From Micavibrio aeruginosavorus (GTDB taxonomy: Bacteria; Pseudomonadota; Alphaproteobacteria; Micavibrionales; Micavibrionaceae): DNA of 13,037 nt. A program made the position numbers and the translations under genes. The notes beneath the pieces are model-generated. The model was given only the letters and a program-made list of their open reading frames with translations. It was not told the DNA's origin and made no database searches. Shown here piece by piece: positions 12,287-13,037 of this stretch. The stretch is taken from NCBI GenBank assembly GCA_003241285.1, contig QFOT01000054.1, positions 1 to 13,037 on the forward strand. The letters are read 5' to 3'. The stretch's first letter is position 1; the number at the start of each line of letters is the position of its first letter.

Positions 12287-13037
12287 GCAGCTTCGCCATT
12301 CGCCTTCGCCGAATTATACATGCGCGTATAGATGCCATTGCGGGAAAGCAATTCTTCGTGACGCCCCTGCTCAGCGATCGTTCCGCGATCGAGAACCAGA
12401 ATCTGGTCAGCGCTCTGAATGGTGGACAGTCGGTGGGCGATCACAATCGTCGTGCGGTCTTTCTCCAGCTCGCGCAAGGATTGCTGGATCAGCCTTTCCG
12501 ATTCATTATCAAGGGCAGATGTCGCTTCATCAAGCAGCAGGATCGGCGCATTGCGCAATATTGCGCGCGCCAAGGCGATACGCTGTTTTTGTCCGCCGGA
12601 GAGACGCACGCCGTTCTCGCCGACAAGTGTCATGAATCCGCCCGGCATACGGGCGATAAATTCATGTGCTGCGGCTTTGCGCGCCGCTTCTTCTATCTGA
12701 TCCATACTGGCGTTTTGCGTGCCATAAGCGATATTGGCGGCTAGCGTATCGTCAAAGATCGTAATATCCTGCGATACAAGAGCCATCTCATGACGCAGGC
12801 TCGGGATTTTGATATCGCGAAGATCGATGCCATCTATTTTTACGGCGCCGTTATCGGGCTCATAAAATCGCAGCAGTAAATTCAGGATGGTTGACTTGCC
12901 GCCACCGCTTGGCCCAACCAAAGCCGTCACTTTTCCGGCTTGAGCGATAAAAGAAATACCGTTGAGCGCTTTATCGGATGTTTCCTCATAGGAGAAAAAC
13001 ACATCATCGAACCGCACTTCCGGCAACGATAATTGCA
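12283..13037 (-). CDS. ABC exporter nucleotide-binding domain (MsbA-type), 5' end outside the window
   Basis: The C-terminal ATPase domain of a fused exporter, open to the window edge; the TTG at 13026 is internal, since the frame continues upstream. Visible motifs in order are the aromatic A-loop in FSYEE, Walker A GPSGGGKST, Q-loop VSQD, signature LSGGQKQR, Walker B ILLLDEATSALD, and switch His in AHRLS. The full gene should encode an N-terminal six-helix domain and act as a homodimer. The NBD type is shared by lipid A flippase MsbA and many multidrug exporters, so the substrate cannot be fixed from this part. The TGA overlaps the hydrolase ATG (ATGA, 12286-12283), giving translational coupling. 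Confidence 0.92.
   Translation of the reverse strand, partial: QLSLPEVRFDDVFFSYEETSDKALNGISFIAQAGKVTALVGPSGGGKSTILNLLLRFYEPDNGAVKIDGIDLRDIKIPSLRHEMALVSQDITIFDDTLAANIAYGTQNASMDQIEEAARKAAAHEFIARMPGGFMTLVGENGVRLSGGQKQRIALARAILRNAPILLLDEATSALDNESERLIQQSLRELEKDRTTIVIAHRLSTIQSADQILVLDRGTIAEQGRHEELLSRNGIYTRMYNSAKANGEAA

Noticed and set aside
12283..13026. ABC gene start at TTG 13026
   Set aside because: The frame stays open to the window edge, and the protein would lack its membrane domain; it is a partial gene.

Overview
The window looks like a chromosomal segment of an alphaproteobacterium of moderate GC content. The strongest pointers are a short NDUFS4-type complex I accessory protein (a family shared by alphaproteobacteria and mitochondria), an ECF sigma factor overlapping a DUF1109/NrsF-type membrane anti-sigma factor, and three tRNA genes with encoded CCA ends. 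I cannot name the genus.

Layout, left to right. (1) 1-4265, signalling and sulfur: tRNA-Asn(GUU); on the minus strand a hybrid histidine kinase (627-2438) followed by a small K+-channel-like protein (121-564); divergently, a stand-alone GAF protein (2651-3241); a small hypothetical protein (3260-3448, minus); and a compact 3-mercaptopyruvate sulfurtransferase (3480-4265). (2) 4266-5580: a 436-base non-coding stretch with palindromes, a good promoter and an intrinsic terminator only about 25 bases after it (a candidate leader attenuator or small RNA), followed by two small genes of unknown function. The second gene runs into an interspersed palindromic repeat that supplies its C-terminal tail. 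A second copy of this repeat lies at 7241-7317. (3) 5579-6885: an AT-rich accessory patch beside tRNA-Arg(UCU). It holds a membrane protein gene whose last 83 codons continue in another reading frame, and two very short ORFs upstream of it. (4) 6895-8497, minus strand: the NDUFS4-like protein, the anti-sigma factor and the ECF sigma factor. (5) 8546-10662: two paralogous, unrecognised proteins of exactly 110 residues on the minus strand, bracketing a plus-strand exported protein (9075-10295) with a low-complexity repeat region and a beta-rich C-terminal domain. (6) 10740-10990: tRNA-Pro(UGG) with a decayed duplicate next to it. (7) 11020-13037, minus strand: a three-gene operon coupled by ATGA overlaps, made of an MsbA-type ABC exporter (cut by the window edge), an alpha/beta hydrolase and an exported DUF192 protein. 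The hydrolase carries a one-base frameshift; restoring the frame recovers the catalytic histidine and recreates the ATGA overlap with DUF192.

The most notable points are two hidden coding extensions behind frameshifts (5579-5830 and 11493-11585), the 110-residue paralog pair around the exported protein, the promoter-terminator leader before 4702, and the tRNA-Pro duplication. I found no CRISPR array, no complete insertion sequence and no recognisable phage or defence system.
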